NCBI GenBank assembly: GCA_045616945.1
Contig: JAZLHR010000010.1
Span: 1-27,650, forward strand
Length of the DNA stretch: 27,650 bases
Direction of reading: 5' to 3'
Source of the DNA: UBA6987 sp045616945
GTDB lineage: Bacteria > Bacillota > Clostridia > Lachnospirales > Lachnospiraceae
A program made the position numbers and the translations under genes. A model generated the notes under the pieces. That model saw nothing but the letters and a program-made list of their open reading frames with translations, had not been told where the DNA came from and did not search any database. Shown piece after piece: positions 24,190 through 27,650 of this stretch (positions within the stretch are counted from its first letter, which is position 1; every line of letters starts with the position of its first letter).

Positions 24190-25145
24190 CAGTCAAAATG
24201 GGCACGGGCCGTTTCCAGAAAGACCTTCATGGGCTTGCTGAAATAGAAACGGCTGTTATATGCCAGCACGAATTCGTTTTCCATGGACGGTTCCGCCAGG
24301 GGGATCACAACAAAGCGCCTCCCGTCTGCCGCAGCCCCCTTGTTCATCAGCCATTTCCGGGCATAATACTCAAAGGAGAAGGCCACGCCCATCCCGTTGA
24401 AGCAGAATTCATGCAGCATTTCCAGATTATTGACCTCCAGCAGTACATGAGGCTGCAGATCGTGTTTTTCGAAATACCGGTTGGCCAGATCGCGGATGAC
24501 ATTGTTTTCATGATGCAGCAGGAAATCCGCCTCTGCCAGCCTGCCGATGCTCTCCGCCGGGGCCGTGATGATCGGGTCGCCGCCGATATCCGCCGGCAGC
24601 AGCTCCGGTGCGAGTGCCTGAACCGTTTCGAGCGGTGCCATCAGACAAATGGCCGTGCGGTGAACGCTTTCCAGCCGCAGGTAATCCGGGGTCTCCGTTT
24701 CGTCGCGCATGCTCACGACCACATCCAGTTCGCCGCGTTCCAAAGCCTCCTGCAGCGTCTTATGATCGCCCAGCCGGATCTTGATATCCGTCTGCGGCGA
24801 ACGGCGGTGAAATTCCGGCAGCACCTCCGTCAGGAGCATGAACCCTCTGGCGTGCGTGGAACCGATCCGCAGGCGCGTACGGCACTCCTGCGTGATATCC
24901 GCCAGCTTTTGAGAAAGCTGGTCTTCCTCCTTCAGCAGCTTTCTGGCGGTCTTGAGCGTCAGTTCTCCCGCCTCCGTCAGCCGGAGCGACGGCCTGCGTT
25001 CAAAGAGCTTTATGCCCAGTTCCTGCTCCAGCCTGGCGATATGGCTGCTGAGATTCTGCTGCGACATATACAGCTTTTCGGAGGCCTGCGTGATGTTCAG
25101 TGTCTCCGCGACCTCCAGAAAGCAGCGCAAATGATAGGAATTCAT
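24189..25145 (-). CDS. LysR family transcriptional regulator
   Basis: A 318-residue LysR-type regulator. The N-terminal winged HTH (residues 1-60) is typical: FLEVAETLNITQASEKLYMSQQNLSSHIARLEQELG, then LFERRPSLRLTEAG (residues 53-66). A periplasmic-binding-like co-inducer domain follows (about 90-300), with RIGSTHARGF opening it. The ATG lies one base past the XpaC-like stop, so it is probably translated from the same transcript. The ribosome site is weak (GGTCTGGG), suggesting coupling. LysR proteins usually control a divergent gene, but none is present here; the downstream MATE gene, which has a separate promoter, is the nearest candidate target. Confidence 0.92.
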   Translation of the reverse strand: MNSYHLRCFLEVAETLNITQASEKLYMSQQNLSSHIARLEQELGIKLFERRPSLRLTEAGELTLKTARKLLKEEDQLSQKLADITQECRTRLRIGSTHARGFMLLTEVLPEFHRRSPQTDIKIRLGDHKTLQEALERGELDVVVSMRDETETPDYLRLESVHRTAICLMAPLETVQALAPELLPADIGGDPIITAPAESIGRLAEADFLLHHENNVIRDLANRYFEKHDLQPHVLLEVNNLEMLHEFCFNGMGVAFSFEYYARKWLMNKGAAADGRRFVVIPLAEPSMENEFVLAYNSRFYFSKPMKVFLETARAHFD

Positions 25146-25146
25146 A

Positions 25147-25770
25147 TCAGCCCAGACCGTCCCTCTGCAGGGTGCGTGCCATTACTTCCATTTCCGCGGA
25201 AAGGTCGAGCAGCACATCATCTGCGAGAGCCGCCTTCTGTTCCTCCAGGGCAGCTTCGATCGTCTGCATATGCGCCAATACCTTATCCCGGACAGGCGCA
25301 GCGCCGCCGTTTTTTTCCGCCTCGGCACAGCTGTCAAGGAGCTTCTTCTGCGCACCCAGATAGTAATCCAGGAAGGGCTGGCAGCCGGAAATATGGTCCG
25401 GCTTTTCCTTCAGGACCGTCAGCAGGCTCTCAAACGTTCCGCAAAGTTCGTTGTTTTCGGTCCGGATCTCTCCGTCCTGCACACGGCTTCCCTGAAGCCG
25501 CAGCGCGGTCAGGCTTTTATGAGCCATTCCCACCGCTTCCCGGTCGGTCGACGCCAGCTTTTCTCCGTCCGAATGCCGGCTGACAAACAATGCGATCACC
25601 AGCACGGCAGCCAGCAAAAAGAGCAAACCGGCCAGGCCGAACCCGGCCACTTTCAGAAAGCGCGTTAAAAACCGGCTCGTTCCGCCCGTCACAAGCGCCA
25701 CAGCTGCCGCGCCGCCGAGGGCAAGGATCCACCCGTAACCGCCGCGTCCGCCCGAAGACTGTCTGTCCAT
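25147..25770 (-). CDS. XpaC-like membrane protein
   Basis: A 207-residue protein with two predicted membrane helices (about 13-31 and 41-64), then a helical cytoplasmic or surface domain. The C-terminal pattern, with DYYLGAQKKLLDSCAEAE and LADDVLLDLSAEMEVMARTLQRDGL near the end, resembles the XpaC family (named for 5-bromo-4-chloroindolyl phosphate hydrolysis). The biochemical role of that family is unclear, and I do not claim phosphatase activity. XpaC genes often sit beside a telA-type toxic-anion resistance gene; none is seen here. GGAGG precedes the ATG, which is 13 nt after the deacetylase-like gene. The match is from general pattern only. Confidence 0.6.
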   Translation of the reverse strand: MDRQSSGGRGGYGWILALGGAAAVALVTGGTSRFLTRFLKVAGFGLAGLLFLLAAVLVIALFVSRHSDGEKLASTDREAVGMAHKSLTALRLQGSRVQDGEIRTENNELCGTFESLLTVLKEKPDHISGCQPFLDYYLGAQKKLLDSCAEAEKNGGAAPVRDKVLAHMQTIEAALEEQKAALADDVLLDLSAEMEVMARTLQRDGLG

Positions 25771-25783
25771 CGACTCTCCTCCT

Positions 25784-27316
25784 TTAACTTACAAAGATTA
25801 CCGGCGTAGGTCTGGCCGGATCGAACACGGATTCCGCCTCAAAGAACACATCCAGACGTCCATCCGGGTCTTTGGTGATCTCCTTCCACATCGCGTAGCC
25901 GTCCAGATTGGCTCTGGCCTGCCGCAGATATCCGTACTGCGAGCTGAACTGTACCCAGGTATTCGGGAGCTCGTAGGTCGATACATTGCAGTAATACTTA
26001 AAGCCCTGATCGTGCAGATAAGCGAATTTCGCGTTTTCGGGGGTATAAGGGTGCCAGTCGGCCAGATCGCTGCCGAAGGCAAATATGATGATATCCGTCT
26101 CGTAATTCAGCAGACTGTTCACCTGCTCCTGCCACATCTCGTTATCCCACCGGATTCGGGCAAGGTCATTGGTCTCGACATTGACATGCCCCCAGGTGTG
26201 GCTGGCGAATTCCCAGCCCAGTTCCTTCATCCGGGCGGCCACGGCTGCAGCCTTCTCCCGTTCCTCGTTCCGGTTGATGGTCCTGTATACGGCCTCATTC
26301 GCTGCCCAATCCGCGGCATACAGACGCTGCCACTCGGGATCGTCGGAATACTCGTATTTGGCATCGGTCCGGTATCCCAGGATTCCGTCATAGCCGGTCA
26401 GCGCCACGACGCCTTTGGCCCCGCGGTAGGAAAAGTCCGGATGCTCCTTCAGGAAAGTCTCCAGAATAGAGATGACGTCGTAGTCTCCTACCGACACGGA
26501 ACCGTCCCGATTGATGAATTCGTTCTTCACATCGCCGTTTTCGTCGATGACCAGCTTGCTGGCGAAGGCATTGACATTCGTTCCGCCGCAGTCCTTCATA
26601 TACTCGTAGTAGGAAACATCGTCAATGGAGAGGACGAAAGCCTTTTTCCCCGGCGGCAGCATAATGGTGCCCGCCTTGAAATTGCCGTTTTCATCCGTAT
26701 AGGCCATATCATGCATTTTGACCAGGACCCAGCCGCCCTCATACATCTTCTCCAGCATCAGCCGGAATTCATAAACGGAGGTCATGGTATTGTTGAAGGC
26801 ATCCCGGTAATAGCTGCCGCTCCTATTGAAAGCGACATCGGTATCCACGATCAGGGAATGGAAGAACACGTGATATACATCCGTAGGACCGAGCGCGCTC
26901 AGCGTCGTCATGGCGTCCTCATACTCCCGGATGCAATCCATCACATCCTGCTTCACCTGATAATCCCGGATGGTCTCCAGCAGTTTGATAGCCGCTTCGT
27001 AATCATACGTAAGCGCCAGGTACTTGGCCTTTTCCAGTGTTTCCGAATAATCCGGCGCGGCCGCTGTTTCCGTTTCGGACGGATCGGATCCCGTTTCGTC
27101 CGTGCCCGCTTCCGTCCGGGAAGGCTCTTCGGTCTCGTCACTCATCACCTGATTGACCCAGCCCTTCAAACCCCGCAGAACGGCCCGCACACCGAAAAAG
27201 AGGCCGACTGCCAATACCAGCAGCATGATCAACAATGACAGGCGGCTCAAATGCAGCTGTCTTTTGCGGCGTCTGGCAGCCGCGCGGCTGTTTTTTCTGT
27301 TATTCATCTTCTTCAC
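25784..27316 (-). CDS. Membrane-anchored polysaccharide deacetylase-like protein
   Basis: A 510-residue protein with a basic cytoplasmic head (RKNSRAAARRRKRQ), one membrane helix (about 24-46), an acidic Ser/Thr/Glu linker (about 60-88) and a helical, TPR-like stretch (about 90-145). From about 150 an extracellular NodB-like (CE4) domain follows. The catalytic Asp pair corresponds to LSIDDVSYYEY (about 231-241), and the metal His pair to FASHTWGH (about 369-376). GFKYYCNVST and a C-terminal beta segment follow. It may deacetylate a cell-wall or surface glycan, but the domain has long insertions and the activity is uncertain. The start is GTG 27,316, overlapping the truA stop; ATG 27,307 is an equally good alternative. 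Confidence 0.75.
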   Translation of the reverse strand: MKKMNNRKNSRAAARRRKRQLHLSRLSLLIMLLVLAVGLFFGVRAVLRGLKGWVNQVMSDETEEPSRTEAGTDETGSDPSETETAAAPDYSETLEKAKYLALTYDYEAAIKLLETIRDYQVKQDVMDCIREYEDAMTTLSALGPTDVYHVFFHSLIVDTDVAFNRSGSYYRDAFNNTMTSVYEFRLMLEKMYEGGWVLVKMHDMAYTDENGNFKAGTIMLPPGKKAFVLSIDDVSYYEYMKDCGGTNVNAFASKLVIDENGDVKNEFINRDGSVSVGDYDVISILETFLKEHPDFSYRGAKGVVALTGYDGILGYRTDAKYEYSDDPEWQRLYAADWAANEAVYRTINRNEEREKAAAVAARMKELGWEFASHTWGHVNVETNDLARIRWDNEMWQEQVNSLLNYETDIIIFAFGSDLADWHPYTPENAKFAYLHDQGFKYYCNVSTYELPNTWVQFSSQYGYLRQARANLDGYAMWKEITKDPDGRLDVFFEAESVFDPARPTPVIFVS

Positions 27317-27650
27317 CAGCTTCTTTCGTTTGAATAATCCCCATTTCCTCCGGATAGCCCTCCGGATACAGGCGGATGCTCATCAGGCACAGTCCCTGCG
27401 GCGGCACCTTCGGTCCGGCAAGCTGTCTGTCCCGCGCATCCAGGATCTCCCGCACATGCTCCGGCGGCCAGACACCGACACCGACCTTCAGCAGCGTGCC
27501 GACCACGATCCGCACCATATTATACAGGAATCCCGTGCCGGAGATGCGGAAAATGATCTTTTCGCCCTCTTCTCGGATATCCAGCGCGGTTATCTGCCTC
27601 ACAGTCGATTCCACCTGCGTCCTGGCGGAGCAGAAGCTTTTGAAATCGTG
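27300..27650 (-). CDS. truA: tRNA pseudouridine synthase A, C-terminal part (cut by window edge)
   Basis: The last 116 codons of TruA, which makes pseudouridine at positions 38-40 of the tRNA anticodon arm. The frame is open to the right edge and starts with HDFKSFCSARTQ, a conserved TruA segment. GTGFLYNMVRIVVGTLLKVG and ARDRQLAGPKVPPQGLCL then match the family C-terminus. The N-terminal half with the catalytic Asp lies outside the window. An internal GTG at 27,614 is not the true start. It heads the visible part of an operon with the deacetylase-like, XpaC-like and lysR genes. Confidence 0.95.
   Translation of the reverse strand, partial: HDFKSFCSARTQVESTVRQITALDIREEGEKIIFRISGTGFLYNMVRIVVGTLLKVGVGVWPPEHVREILDARDRQLAGPKVPPQGLCLMSIRLYPEGYPEEMGIIQTKEAGEEDE

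Overview
The window reads as a chromosome segment of an anaerobic Gram-positive bacterium, probably a gut or rumen member of the Clostridia. I infer this from ferredoxin-dependent 2-oxoacid oxidoreductases (a PFOR and a VOR), a GC-rich codon bias, strong GGAGG ribosome sites, and a gene set that includes a GH10-type glycosidase, a DUF4886 protein, an XpaC-like protein and a MATE pump. I see no rRNA, tRNA, CRISPR array, transposase or phage gene. Nearly all coding is on the minus strand.

The centrepiece is one polycistronic unit on the minus strand, from about 14,500 down to about 290. It starts with a near-consensus promoter (TTGACA, 17 bp, TATAGT). A 25-codon leader peptide follows, in which 12 residues are Ile, Leu or Val, and then a terminator hairpin with a run of ten T. 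This is a classical branched-chain amino acid (BCAA) transcription attenuator. Behind it, with stop/start overlaps or gaps of at most about 40 nt, lie: an isopropylmalate synthase homologue that has lost its catalytic residues but kept the LeuA regulatory domain; a TIM-barrel/acyl-CoA ligase fusion; an XRE-HTH/cupin/acyl-CoA ligase fusion; a full-length PFOR (nifJ); a P-loop NTPase; a two-cluster ferredoxin; the alpha, beta and gamma subunits of a VOR-type branched-chain 2-oxoacid:ferredoxin oxidoreductase; and a leucine-dehydrogenase-family enzyme. A terminator follows.

My interpretation is a salvage pathway that makes Val, Leu and Ile from branched short-chain fatty acids: acid to acyl-CoA (ligases), to 2-oxoacid by reductive carboxylation (VOR), to amino acid (dehydrogenase). 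An attenuator that opens when Ile/Leu/Val-tRNA charging is low fits synthesis better than breakdown. The catalytically dead LeuA-like protein could be a leucine sensor. The individual reactions are known biochemistry. The combination of attenuator, pseudo-synthase and two multidomain ligases is the part I consider worth following up.

The rest is more ordinary. From 14.6 to 16.8 kb a GH10-like glycosidase and a DUF4886 (SGNH-like) gene diverge from back-to-back promoters. From 16.8 to 17.4 kb lies a MarR regulator with a His/Cys-rich N-terminus and two AGGTACCT palindromes in its own promoter. From 17.5 to 20.1 kb an arabinose/fucose-isomerase-like gene and an M20 metallohydrolase form a minus-strand pair, diverging from a plus-strand acyltransferase-like gene (20.3-21.5 kb). 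From 21.7 to 24.1 kb there is a xylose-isomerase-like TIM-barrel protein and a MATE transporter. From 24.2 kb to the right edge there is a minus-strand operon of truA (cut by the window edge), a membrane-anchored polysaccharide-deacetylase-like protein, an XpaC-like membrane protein and a LysR regulator. The first 290 bases hold a promoter and probable 5' leader for a minus-strand gene beyond the left edge.
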